Assembly (NCBI GenBank): GCA_910591455.2
Contig: OU342822.1
Span: 14,376,154-14,440,153 of the forward strand
Direction: 5' to 3'
DNA from: Pholis gunnellus
Lineage: Eukaryota > Chordata > Actinopteri > Perciformes > Pholidae
DNA: 64,000 bases
Shown here: positions 48,961 to 61,249 of the stretch, piece by piece
How the letters are laid out: each line of letters opens with the position of its first letter
How positions within the stretch are numbered: the stretch's first letter is position 1
Position numbers and translations under genes: made by a program
The notes under the pieces: model-generated
Told to the model about the DNA's origin: nothing
What the model saw: only the letters and a program-made list of their open reading frames with translations
The model's database searches: none

Positions 48961-49017
48961 GCTGTAAATATATAATGTAGTGTGTACGTTGTATAAAAGC
49001 TCGTTCGTAGATGTGTT

Positions 49018-49022
49018 AAAAA
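49018..49022 (-). terminator. Pol III T-run terminator of 7SL
   Basis: Five consecutive T on the minus strand directly at the 3' end of the 7SL RNA, the standard RNA polymerase III stop signal. Confidence 0.85.
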
Positions 49023-49317
49023 GACTGGGTCCCGCTGTATTACTCAGGCTGCACTACAGCGTCTATTCACAGGCGCGATCCCACTACTGAGCGGCACGGG
49101 GGCTTTGACCTGCTCCGTTTCCGACCTGGACCGGTGCACCCCTCCTTAGACGACCTGGTGGTCCCGGGCTCCCCCAGGAGCACCATATCGATACCGAACT
49201 TAGCGCGGACACCCGATCGGCATAGTGCACTGCAGCTCAGAACTCCTGAACTCAAACGGTCCGCCAGACTCAGCCTCCCAGCAACTTGGATTACAGGCGC
49301 GCGCCACCGCACCCGGC
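49020..49317 (-). ncRNA. rn7sl: 7SL RNA, RNA component of the signal recognition particle
   Basis: About 298 nt, transcribed right to left. The 5' end reads GCCGGGTGCGGTGGCGCGCG followed by CCTGTAATCC and GGGAGGCTGAG, the diagnostic 5' (Alu) domain. The S domain has TAAGTTCGGTATC, a GGAG tetraloop arm, GGTCGGAAACGGAGCAGG (the SRP54-binding symmetric loop region) and GTAGTGGGATCGCGCCTGTGA. The 3' end closes the Alu domain with GCAGCCTGAGTAA and GCGGGACCCAGTCTT. It is full length and well paired by eye, has no A-tail or target-site duplication, and has a CRE at the expected upstream distance and a T-run terminator. It is therefore a genuine Pol III gene rather than a processed copy. It lies between batf and zc3h14, on their strand. 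Confidence 0.97.
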
Positions 49318-49359
49318 GAGAAATAGAGACATTCACGGAGCTTTTGAGTTGGACTAAGG

Positions 49360-49367
49360 TGACGTCA
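49360..49367 (-). promoter_or_regulatory. CRE/ATF site of the 7SL promoter
   Basis: Perfect palindromic TGACGTCA located 43-50 bp upstream of the 7SL 5' end. Vertebrate 7SL genes are known to need an upstream ATF/CREB site at about this distance for Pol III transcription. A second relative, CACGTG within GTCACGTGGC, lies at 49386-49391. Confidence 0.85.
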
Positions 49368-50068
49368 TCACGGCTGCAGCGGCGTCACGTGGCGGGAAAT
49401 AAAACTGCAGCTTCAGAGAGACGAAAGCCGATGAAGCCATAAACCATCACACATAACCTGCAGATAATGTGCTTATTATGCCTCTTTGAATCACATCATA
49501 TTTACATATAAAGTCTCATATTTGTGATGTAACGGGCTGATCTGCATAACATTTTACCTACATAACTATCTGTCCACACAGCAACTCTATTAATTAACCA
49601 GAATACACAGCTGGTGTTTTCATTTCAACACAACTGTGTTATTACTTTATAAATATAAATGTCAGTTAACAATAATGTATTTTTGCTTCTTCAACTATTC
49701 TAGCAGACCTCTTGTCCCCACAGAATAGTGATGAACATATTTCTTATTTCCACTTTTACCCCTCCATCTTGATATTATATTATAAAATACAAATCTTGAC
49801 TTCATAAAAGGAAGTCACTCATATATTATATTCATAGAACATGTTTCATCAGTCTGTGTCTGCATCTCATTGTTTACCATCAAATGTTAACAGTGAATCA
49901 AATCGTTCAGTTTACTAGAGTAAAATAAGTTTCATGCACTTTGTTTTCTTTTTAACTGAAACTTGTAGTTTGGTTCCATGTTCTGTGCTTTACTGGCTGC
50001 CACCACATGTGACTTATACCTGATCTCATCCTTTTAGTAGAGAGAGAAACAGCTGACTTGATAACCAC

Positions 50069-50078
50069 TTTATTTATT
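50069..50078 (-). other. Polyadenylation signal of zc3h14
   Basis: Overlapping AATAAATAAA on the minus strand, about 280 bases past the zc3h14 stop codon. This implies a short 3' UTR of about 300 nt. Confidence 0.65.
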
Positions 50079-50352
50079 CATCAGTGGTGAACATCTGCAC
50101 AAAACCAATATCATGAAGAACGTGAGATAAATGACAAGATGACATAAGTTTAAAGTTCACTGTGGAGTATTTTAATATTCTGAGACAGCAAAAACCTTTT
50201 CATCTTACAAAACAATTCTTTTAAAAATAAACCCAAAGAGTACATTAAAATGAAATGAAACCGTTGAATGAAAAGAATGAAAACCAATAAACACAGATGG
50301 AACATTTTCCAAAGCTTCATCATCAGACTTCTGTCAGACTCCCTGGACTTTA

Positions 50353-53300
50353 TTAGCTGTGAGAGAGACAAACAGCAATTAGTACAATATAGATGATAAC
50401 ATTACTTAAATCACAGCTTTTATTAACTAATGAATATTTTATAAAATGCTTTATTGGGTGAAGCCCCCCTCATACATTAGTTAAGAGTATTTAATACAAG
50501 GGATACTGTTATCTACGAGCTAAACATTTCAACCATATGGAATTTAGCATTAGCCCATCTGCTCACCTGCTCTGCGTCTTTGTCCACTTCATGGCGTGTC
50601 TCGGAGGCACAGCTGTGGTCGGGTGGTAGAAGGTACATCCAGCTCGTTTGCACTGTGCCGCGAAGCGACAAGGCTGTAGATGAGAGACGCAAAATCAAGA
50701 AAGTCAGACTGCGACTCAGGACTTAGTGCAAAATGTCTCGACCGGAGGGCATGAGGGCAAAACAAAATTGCAAATAAAAGCACTTTAACCAAATCCCACA
50801 TATATTCAAATTACCATCAGAGCTCCACATCCACACTTTAAAATGTTTTACCTTGGGATGATAAAATGGACAGTCCATCTTCTTGCACTCCGGGAAGAAG
50901 CGGCACACACTCGTGGTTTGCACTGGCTGCGCGGCTGTAAACACAAAGAGTTTAGAAGTTCACATCCTCTTTAATGTTGCTGCTTTGTTCGTGGAATCTA
51001 GAGACACTCGTACAAATCTTAGTTTGCGTCATAGTTGTCTGAACAGCTTGTGCTGAAGCACAGATGTAATGAGAGAGTACCTGGCCTGGGCGGAGGAGCA
51101 GCTGTGCTTCGTCGGCTCACATGAGTGAAGGGACAGTCCGGCTTGGTGCACCTGGCGTCGTATTTACAATTGGGATGCACAAAAAGGCATTTATCCCCAA
51201 ACTTGCAAGTGGGAAAAGTCCTTTTGGAGAAACAAAAAAGAAATAATGAAAGAGTGCAGAGCCATAAAAACTCCATTACTGTATCTTCGGTTTAATAACG
51301 GAAATACTCACTTGCACTGTGTCGTAGGGTGATGGTACAAACACTCGTCTCCACTTTTACAGACCGGCCAGAACCTGCAGCGCTCCATCACCTTCCGCTT
51401 CTTTAAAGAGACGGCACCCTCTTCCCCCATCTCAACGTCCATCATGTCATCTGTCAAAAGATGACAGAATGCAAAGCCTTTAACTGAGGCACTTTGTAAC
51501 GGTGTTTGAAATGTGCACCAATAAGAAAGTAAATGATTATTATTGCAGTAAAGCATTACGGTGACAAAGCCCCCCCCCCACACACACACACACACACACA
51601 CACACCTTCTGATGGTATGATTCGCCCCTGCAGTCTGTGGAGGATGCTGACTTTGGACTCCCGGTTGATGGGGACGGTCGCATCGGTGGCCTTTGAGAGC
51701 GGTCTCACGCAATCCCAGTCCATCTCACCGTCTGCGAGATTCCCCAGCGGGCTCGGTACCCCATCTAATGTCACTATGAACTTGGGGCTTGCAGAGTCAC
51801 CCTTCTCCTTACTGGTGTGAAAATAGAAATGCTCATGTATAAAAACGAGAAGAGCTGAGAATAAACATTCATAACATCGGTGTGTGTGTTTGTGTGTGTG
51901 TACCTGGCCTGGACAGTGCGTGGTATAGCAGACTGGACTTCCCCTTTGACCGGAGGTGGCTGCTGGCTTCTGGTTGAAGATTCTCCCAGCTGCGGCCGGC
52001 TCACTATGAAGGAGCGGGTATCAAATGGTTTTGCATCACCGCCCTCAGCGACCTCGGCAACTAGAAAACCCCAAACGCAGACATCTCAGTCTAATGCATT
52101 ACAAAAGACAATCCATGAGGCATCTTCTGGGATATTTATCATTAGTTACTACATCTACATGTTCTCAGTAAAAAAAAAGAGGAACTTTTTATTGTAGCAC
52201 TTTTCTAAAGATCCCCATAAAAGCAAAAGGGCACGCGAAAAAGACTCACCATAGTCACGCTGCTCTCTTCTTTCATTGCTCTCTGCGAGGCCCAACTGGA
52301 GGCGAGAAGCTAAAGATCTCACTGGAGCTGGGAGGAAAACGTCAGTAGAGTGATCAGTGGAGTAAATACAGATTGTTTTTTACATTAACTTATTAGTTTA
52401 GCTCACTGGGATTCTGGGTTTCGGGTGGTGGATTGTTTAAAGCAGTGCACAGCAACCACATGCTGCACCCGCTCTACTCTTCACCTACCAGTGGCTCTGG
52501 AAGGAGGTAGCTCTGCAGAGGTGTAGGTCTGAACCCTGGGGGTCAGGCTGTGGAGGTGCTCCTGGACCAGCTGGATGGCTGCAGTCATCTCCTCACTGCT
52601 GGCCATACGAGTACGAGGTGCAACGGGAACAGTCTGCCTCTGTGGCACTGGGGTTAAAGAGGTCAATGTAAGGGATAACGGCGACTAGTAAAATGCATAA
52701 ACTGCAGTAAAATAACACCATTTTCATGGTAACGCATTAAACATACTTTTGGGGTAGGTTGTAGTTTTGGTAATCGAGTCTTGAGCCTCAGAGATGGCCT
52801 TCAGTATCAGATTCCTGTTGGCTTGCTTGGCTGGAGGGAGAGTAGGCCTGAAACCATAGACACCACAGTAATGTTAAAGTTCAGCAAAGACATTCAGCTG
52901 TCTGATCATTCAAAAGATCCGTGTTGGATTGTCACTGAGGTCTTTTATGATAACTACTGCAAAATATGGATTCCAACTGAATGCAAATACCTTGGACATA
53001 TCACAATTGCTACATGATTTTGGTTATTAACAGTGAACTACAATCCTTGCGGGCCCTCTAATTCAATAAAGCACACCATATAATGTTAGAAAATATCACA
53101 CGAGGCGTGAACACTGACTTGCGTTCTGGTTTGGAGGGTAGGGACACTCGACTGGAAGGGCCTCTGCCTCCATAGCCTGTATCCTCCTCTTCCACGTCGT
53201 CGCTGTCCTCGTCTGCTGCTCGGTTCACTCGCACCACCGAACTCGCTACCGGCGCCTTGCGCTTCCGTGACAGCTCCTCCTGCTGCTGCTGCTGAACATA

Positions 53301-54941
53301 GACACGGATCATTGTCAGTACGGATCCTAACCTACACCCGTCTGGCACCATGTCCACAGAAACATGCTGAACACGTTAAATCAAATCACAGTACCCTGCT
53401 GGATCCGGTTCTGGAGTTTCTGCTGCTTCTGCTGCTGCTGTCCTGCTGCCTGGAGTGAGAGGATCCTTCCGACGGTCGATACGTTTCTGCAGAGCTTAAC
53501 GATGAAAACTTGCTCTGACCCGGTCTGTAGATTTCAGCTGTGGGTCTGCTACCTGCGCCGCGTGTTCGACCATGGTTGGTGGCTATTTCTACAGGATCCT
53601 CGGCGATGAGGTCATCGTCCATCTCTGGCTTGATGTCGATAACGGCATCCAAGGGGAGCGGCTCCATGAGGGGCTTAACCGTGGAGGTAAGTCGAGAGGA
53701 ACTCTTCTCCATGCTGCCTCTCCTGGTAACAGACAAAAGGTATACAAGTTTGTGCATTTGCAAGGTCTGTCATGGGTGCCGTTTAAGAAAATGAAACATT
53801 GTCAGCACATGAGGACAAAATAGAGAATTCTAGCTTTAGGTACCTGCTTTCATGAGCGGAACTGGACACGCGTGCTTCAGTCCTATCAGAGCGCGAGCTG
53901 GACACCGTCAGAACCTTCAACTCCTCCGCTGTGCCGTCCTCGCTTACAGATTCCCGGTTCTTCCCAGCCACAGTATCACCGTCGGACAGGAGCTGATTTC
54001 TACTTTGGGATGCGGGCTCTGCATGTAGGCAGGCGGAGGAAGAAAAGTTTTGTGTGAGATGCTAAAACTACAAGCTCTCTGCATTTAATAAGTATAAACA
54101 CAGCTATCCCATCATGCATTCAACGTAGTCTGACTTACCGACTGCAACCGATCTTAACTTCTCAAGGACACCCTGTAGCCTAAAATCAATCAAAAATAAA
54201 ACCATGTTAAGGCTAGAACTGGTAGTTGTGTTGAGATGAAGAACTGAAAAGTGTTAAGGGAATTAATTGAGACAGGAAATATACACGTTTGTTTGTTTTC
54301 ATCGTACCACACTGTGAATTTAAAAGTGTTATGTCCAAGGAAAAGGGAGAGATCGTCAGACATCTGTTGAGAGGTTTTCTTGTTCGCAACCATCACCATA
54401 ATATAGTCAGGAAGCTCTTCGTCTAAATCAGTAAAGAGAGGAAACAGATAAGATGAGTGAGTGCAATGTGTGATTGGAGTATCGAGATTACAAGGCGTGC
54501 ATCCCATATTCACTTACCAATATATGCACCGAGCTCCTGAAGCTTGCCCTTGATAGCCGCCTGAAACAGACAAAACGTTCAGTGAGACGATATTATCAAG
54601 CTAGCAGCACACATTATGCAGCGCTGATCATTCATATGTTAAACCTAACAAGTAGCACTGCGTAGCATCATCCTTTAAATCAAACAAAAAGCAGCCAACA
54701 CGTCTGTAAACCGTCTGTTACCAACTGATGTAGCAAACCCTCTACCGGCCTTGAAAATAAACCTTACCGTTACCACTCTGCGACTAAGAAATTACGCTAG
54801 CATGCTAATATTAGCTAGCAACGCATATGGTATTCAAATCTTAAACAGGCACTAAGTCCGGTTATATATATATATATATCATATTTAGCAGATAATGTTA
54901 CTCACTCTTATTTTCTTGCTTATCTCCGTCCCAATCTCCAT
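50353..54941 (-). CDS. zc3h14: Zinc finger CCCH-type containing 14 (nuclear poly(A)-binding protein, MSUT2/Nab2 family)
   Basis: Nuclear polyadenosine-RNA-binding protein; the family controls poly(A) tail length and mRNA export. Seventeen coding exons: 54941-54906, 54560-54518, 54422-54308, 54179-54139, 54018-53844, 53722-53395, 53291-53119, 52847-52747, 52647-52489, 52327-52250, 52060-51904, 51811-51606, 51450-51312, 51220-51081, 50934-50852, 50673-50567, 50356-50353. All phases agree; the product is 694 aa (human about 736). The N-terminal PWI-like fold (MEIGTEISKKIR to about residue 80) includes DEELPDYIMVMVANKK. A basic SRKRKAP stretch and an acidic stretch follow. Five C-terminal CCCH fingers are complete: C562-C568-C574-H578, C583-C589-C595-H599, C602-C608-C613-H617, C641-C647-C652-H656 and C660-C666-C671-H675. 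Finger 2 is split by intron 13. The last coding exon adds only the final Ser base and TAA. Acceptor choice at exon 7 and donor use at exon 12 may vary (see findings). Confidence 0.96.
51570..51605. repeat. C10 plus (CA)n microsatellite at the zc3h14 intron 12 donor
   Basis: C10 then about 13 CA units. On the gene strand this is a (GT)n that begins exactly at the 5' splice site of intron 12. Confidence 0.95.
54863..54879. repeat. (TA)n microsatellite in zc3h14 intron 1
   Basis: About eight TA units. Confidence 0.9.
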
Positions 54942-55029
54942 TATTGTTGTTTAATTTAAGTAAGTAAGTTATAAAAGAAGCGACTGTTGCTCTAGCTTCA
55001 CTGCTAACCAACAGGGACAAGTGTGACGT

Positions 55030-57510
55030 AGGGTCAGGTGGCCAACGAAGGAAGCCGAACAGGGACAAATCAAGGACAAAACTATCGCGCCTCTTATCTT
55101 TTATATACAGTCTATGATCTATCTATGACATTTTTTTTTAAAATAGAAATTAAATAATAATAAAATATAAAACGAGAACATCTTTGTACTACAGCCACGG
55201 AAGTAGATTCAGTAATTTCTAAAAATATCCCAAAAAATGAGACCAACAATATATGTCTAAATGCACAAAATGCAATAAATGAAAGAAAACTTGAGAGGTA
55301 ATGCAAAATAACTATTTATTTAGTTTATTTGTATCAACAAGTGCAGTTAAAGGGCAGGTGGGACGTGAGAAAGATCAGATAACAACCAATGTACAATATC
55401 ATACATGTGATGCTGCTGTTTTCCTCCCTGGTGTCAATACCAAGGTTGTATGTGTGTATGAATTTGTATGTCTGATTTCTATGTGAATGACCAACAGCTT
55501 CTAACAATGTTATTAAAGTTTTCTCAGGATTCTCACTATCCCAATAGGATACACACCTGTGATGATTACGGTTAAACAAAGATATGGAGATCAGATGCTG
55601 CAGTAATCATTTTTGTTGTGTTGGTAATTGTACTTTACAGTGATGGTAAATGAAATGAGCAGAGAGGAAAGCAAACATAAAGACTATTTCATATCTGAGT
55701 GCTGTGTCCACAAGATGGCGGAAGAGACCATCAATAACAAACTGTGATATTCCCCCCTCATGAGGACATGTCATATTCCTCATATGGATGACTTACTCCA
55801 ATAAACAATGATCAAAACTAATCCAGAAACCTGAAACTGTTATCCCTGACAGACCATTCAAATGTACATTTAAATATAGTTTGAAAAAATGAGTGGTATT
55901 TAAAATACAGATTCAAAAGATTAAGGTTTAAATATTGGTCTTAATTCTGTAAACTGACAAACTAATCATAGATGTTGTACCCCATCTTGGACAATCTAAA
56001 AACATTCTGGGGGTGCGAGTTCAAGAAATGTGTGTTGCAGCAAGTTATAGTGAATAAAAGAAAAAGTTTGTGAAACAAACTTTGTTAAAAACACTCATGT
56101 TGGTGTTGGACTTTAAATTCACTTTAACTTAAAATGATGTTAAAATGCTGGATTTTGTGGCACGTGTCTTTGACTTTCTAATGCTCATAAGCTGTATGTT
56201 TTCCTCAGATATTATTTCCTGTTTTGCAGCCCCTCAATGCCAACCAACAATGACGGGAAGGATCTTGCTCGCCGTCTAGACGAGCGTCTAACACACTCTC
56301 AGCCACAGCCGTCTGCTCCGTCTCTCCGTCTGCTTTGTTCACACTGTCTGCTGCACAAATTGTTTAATGTGTTGCAACTTGTTCTTTTTTTCCCCACAAT
56401 CACGTTATATAAGAACTGACGTTGACCTCTCATAATATTCCTGTTTATACTTATTGTGTATTTCTAATCTCATTATGTGTAGCATTCACATGAATGTGGG
56501 TGGTCCAGTACACTTTTGCTACTACAGAGTTTTATATCTGTATGAGAATTTACCGTTAGGATAGAACCATGACGGGTGTGGCGCAGTGTGGCTGTTTGGT
56601 CTCAAGTGTTGTCAACCTTTTCCAGTCTTGCTTCAGAAGTTCAAGTCAAACTACGGTAATGAATACAGCATTGATTCCCTTGAGAATGACCAAACGCGGT
56701 TATTCGTGAAAACAAAAGTGTTTATTGGACCAAAACTGTCAGGTCATTCTCATAAATCACCAGAAAATCGTCACCGAGATAATTTTGTCATACACACTAC
56801 AATCTGCCGTGGTTTCCATGAATGTCAAGGGGAAGCAGGAGCAGTTTCCTTTGCTATCTTTTTTTCAATGGGAATGAAACAGAGCCTTGAATGGCTCCAA
56901 TAGAAACCCAGGAGTACGGCAGAAACAAATTCCACTCTCGGCAGAGAGATGCTTCATCTCATTGTTGCTCATTTCTCTAGTGCTTAATTGCATCAAGGCA
57001 GAAGCAGGACCTCTGCAGTGACCCATGTAACAATAGGATTGCAACAACATCCATTAGCAGAACCAAACAGTCCTTGTACTGTATCATCACAGGCAGCAAG
57101 TCTGAGCTGCTGTATGTTCTGAGGCATGGTGGTGGTGTATTTTTACCATCCAACGTGTACGCTCTCTTGTGCGATATTACTGTGTAAGTGCAGTGCACAC
57201 CAGGTGTTTGCTGTATTAATCCCTACATAGGCCAGAAATATAAACCAAATCACATTTAGGTGCTGTGAGTGTTGGCAGCTTCCTAGAGTTAACCTTGTCG
57301 TCACCGTGAGATTGCCATATTTGCCTCGTCGTGCCCGTAGGAACCTCTACTTAAGCCTCGGCTCACTGATGGTATTTTTCAACCCACGTTGTACAGAAGT
57401 GCTGGGCTGCTGGATAATCTGGATAACTCCTTGTGAAACCACAAATTGTAATGTTTACATTACTGTTTGAGTAGGATTTAAATGAACAGTACATAGCATG
57501 TTCATAAGTG
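55030..57510. other. zc3h14 5' flank, no gene seen
   Basis: AT-rich unique sequence. A short frame near 56237-56419 has no recognisable family or splice context. Confidence 0.5.
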
Positions 57511-57519
57511 AGCTCAAGA

Positions 57520-57700
57520 GGCGTTGGTAGGTGTATTTTTGGAGTTTGTACAGTGCCAGGCTAACCTCCAGTCTTTATGCTAAGCTAGGTTAACCACATC
57601 CTCGCTCCGTAGCCAAAGGCATAACATTGTTATCATTCTTCTCTTTAAAAAAACACGAAGAAGTGTATTTCTTTGAATGTCAAACTATTCCTTTAACACA
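57520..57700. repeat. Fold-back (TTAGCTTAGC family) element, right part
   Basis: AACCTCCAGTCTTTATGCTA, AGCTAGGTTAACC and TGTCAAACTATTCCTTTAAC match the right arm of the family; the left arm is degraded. Confidence 0.65.
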
Positions 57701-59680
57701 AGCATAGTCACTGAGGGATGCTGTATGAGCTGTCCTGTATTGTGTGTAGTACACAACAATCGAACGTAGTTTGGCAATAAAGTTGAATGATTGTCTGCCG
57801 AAGCAGCGACAACAGGCAGACCTACTGAACACAACAACAAAAGCAAGACAGGATGATGGTGCGACACTTCACAACCAACTGTTAACTCAATCTGGATACC
57901 CCGATATGTGACCTTTTCAAAGACCATTTCTTATTTGATATGATTTACTGTCAGCATATTATCAACATAAGAAAATGAAGCTACACAAGGGACTTTTCTC
58001 TGTACTTTCTTTTGAAGAAAATTATTTTGGCGTTCCAGGTGACACATGCTGTATTTGCATGGAAATTACAACATACCAGTAACATCAGATAAGGCTGCAG
58101 TGGGAAAAACACTTATGAAAAGTTTTATGTTAATGCAACTGCTATCAGTCACCATCTGTAGGCCTATGTATGTGACCGCAAATCTTCTATCAGCTGGCAT
58201 TCACTCCTGGGACTGTGGTAATTTTACTTCCCTTTTCTGTGAAATGTTGTCATGAACTAAGTGACATTAGTTGTGAATCAGCTGATAAACTTCTGCGAAT
58301 TAATCCACAACACTCTCTTTACTTACCATGGTTCTGCCACCGAGGCTTATCCCCTCCTCTTGACTCAGAGACACACTCATCCCTCTGAAACCTCTTCACC
58401 ATTAAGGAAAGTAATACTCTTTTAGTGTCATGTTGCAGTTTGTACAAGTCAAGATCCTGCCTTGAGGCTGGAGAAAGGGAAAAGAAAGGATGTAAAGGTA
58501 GATTACAGGAAAGAAGCCTTTAACAAAGACGTGCACAGGAAGATAATTCATTGCACCTGCTCTGACAATGTCCAGTAACCTAAGACGGGCTTTCCTGGAC
58601 AAGATGACACCTGTATGAATGAAGCTGCTGCAGCTGGGTGTCACATTTTCATTTTGCGCGGATACACACACACACACAGAGAGGAATCCTTGTGTGCATA
58701 CAGAGTCACACAGTGGAACAGCTGCTCAGATTTAACACTTAGATAGTGAAGCAGAGGTGATGTCAGAAAAGTTCCAGTGGAATTTTCTGTTTGCTGCAAA
58801 AGACAAAGACACCATGCAATCAGTTAAAAGTGCTTGTTTGCAACCAAGTGTGCAACAGTACAATCCTTTTTTTCTTTTTGATTTGTACATTGTGTCCAGA
58901 CATGTTTTGACTACACCCACATGCCAAAAGACTTAACCCAGTTTTGATTAAAAGCATTTGAGCGATGAAGCTTTTACTCATTAGTATGACAAGACAGTGA
59001 AGGCCTATTAAGATGTACAGCTGGTCTAATCACTGTTGCCAAACCTGCTGGAGGTTCAGTGGAGGGACTGGTGGGTCACTGCAGCACAAAGTCTGAATGA
59101 GTCAGGGTTACGCAGCTGGCAACATTTTCAAATATCCATCTTTGTGTTGTGTAGGAGTGCAGGTCAAGGGTCCAACAGCAAATCCAGAGAATTACACAAC
59201 CTGGAAAGTGGTCTACATAACTCCACTCTAAAGGAACTTGGCAAACTCTGCACTGCAGTCTGTAAGAGGTGAACTTCGGTAACAGCAGTCTCATCAGCAT
59301 GGAGGTTGGGCCATTACCAGACTGCATCTACATTTATTATGAACTGGCCATTGGGAGAGCAGCATGATTTGTGTAGAGTGAATGCTTTGTTTCTGTTTTA
59401 ACCTTCTTTCAATGTTTTCTTACACACACCACCCACCCACACAGACTGGGTATGTTTTGGTAGCTTCTTCATGAGATATGAGCTGGTTGTTTAGAACAAT
59501 TGCACACTCTTCTTGTTTTACTGTCATTATGAGCGCAGAGAATAAGGGGATCATATGAGGACATCAATCAAGTGCAGTAACCTCTTATGTGACTGATTCT
59601 TGAGAACACATATTCAAGGAAATAGAATATATGTGCATTTGCTTTGTTGTTTCATGAGAATATTGGTATACTCTTGTGTC
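57701..59680. other. No gene seen
   Basis: Unique sequence with a short CA run at about 58663-58678. No supported exon on either strand. Confidence 0.5.
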
Positions 59681-59689
59681 TGCATGCTT

Positions 59690-59985
59690 TATATGAAGCT
59701 GCAGTCAGCAACCGGTTAGCTTAGCATAAAGACTGGAAACAGGGGAACACAGCTAGCTCTGTCCAAAGGTAATGCACTCTCTGAAACACCCACTTCTAAA
59801 TCTCACTTATTGCCATGTCCTGTCTCCTTTGTTTAATAAAGATCTTTGTTACCGTTGTACAGAGTCGGTGTAGCTGTTTCCCTCCAGTTTTTATACTAAG
59901 CTAAGGAAGCTAGCTCCTAGCTCACTCTCAGCAAGAAAGCGAATAAGCGCATTTCCAAAACATGTTCTATTTCTTTAACATTTGA
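59690..59985. repeat. Fold-back (TTAGCTTAGC family) element, compact complete copy
   Basis: GGTTAGCTTAGCATAAAGAC, TGGAAACAGGGGAACACAGC and TAGCTCTGTCCAAAGGTAA on the left; TCCAGTTTTTATACTAAGCT, CAGCAAGAAAGCGAATAAGC and GCATTTCC on the right, as inverted arms. Confidence 0.75.
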
Positions 59986-61240
59986 ACTCTCAGAGCAGGT
60001 TCTCAGTTATCAAGTAGCAAAAGTCTTTGATTTTTTTGTCAATACATAAATCAGATCTTCCTTGGCATTTGTAAATCTGACAGAAAAGAATGCAACAGCC
60101 AATGTAATTACATAGAAATAAAAAGCAATAAAAAGTTATGGACGAATCAGAATGAAATGTCTGAGAGCACAACAACAGAAAGCAAACATCATGAACACCA
60201 AAGACAAATGCTCATTGTGTGGTTACAGTTTCAACCCACATCAAGTCACTTAAAAAGGAAACTATCAGGTGCATCTGTTATGTTGATGTGGAAAAAACAG
60301 CATTTGAAAATTCAAGTAATTTTAAATACACGTGTTGATGAGATCTGACAGGAAACCGCACCACATTTTTTCATATCATCCACATGTCAGTTGTTTTCTT
60401 CTTCTGGCTGCTCATGCAAACTGAACATGCATACAGTAGAGCCATAATTCACTATGAATCCTTTGATAATGAAGTGTCATGTTGGTTAATGACAGCAGTA
60501 CTATCAGAGTCGCAGGTCAAAGACATTGCCAAAGTACAAGATCCTTTCTGACCTTAACGTGTGGAAAAATCCCAAAGGTGAAGGCTCAGTTTTAATTGCT
60601 TCTCTAAGATATTAAAAAGTGTGAGTAGTGAATGGTGTGAATATTTGATTAACTGACCCTGATTATGTCTGAAGACAAGTACATACATTGCAAAAGTATC
60701 AAAAGTATCAAATATGACACATTTTGTGCAAAAGACGCAGGCGGATTGCCTCTGATATGTTACAATATCAAAAGTGTGTTAACTTTCCACATGCTTTTCC
60801 CTCTGGGACATGCTGTGACCCTGGTCTCGTCACTTCAAGCCTGACTTGTGCACAGCTACTTGGTGCATTCGGGGAGGAAGTGTTGGTCTGAATCAATGGC
60901 AATGACAGGTTTAATTTACAGCTACTCAAGACACTTCTCAGATGAGGCCTGCAAAAAAACCTCAACATCTTGGCACGCCTCATCGAGTCATGTAACAACG
61001 GCGGCTGATTGCATTTGCAGCTGGTTGGCCTCAACAAGTGCATTTTCCCATTTGAAAAGACATATGTGGAGTCTCTTTGTTTGCAAAAAGGTTCAACTCT
61101 TGATTTTTCTTTCTACTGTAGCTTTCAATAAGATGCTCATTAGTATAAGGGCCTGTCATTTGGTCTTGAGGTTTCTACTATTTTCATGAATTCAAACAAA
61201 ACAAGTCTCAAATAACAAAATATGTAACACAGGAACCCTA
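59986..61240. other. No gene seen
   Basis: AT-rich unique sequence without supported exons. Confidence 0.5.
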
Positions 61241-61249
61241 TTGTCCCTG

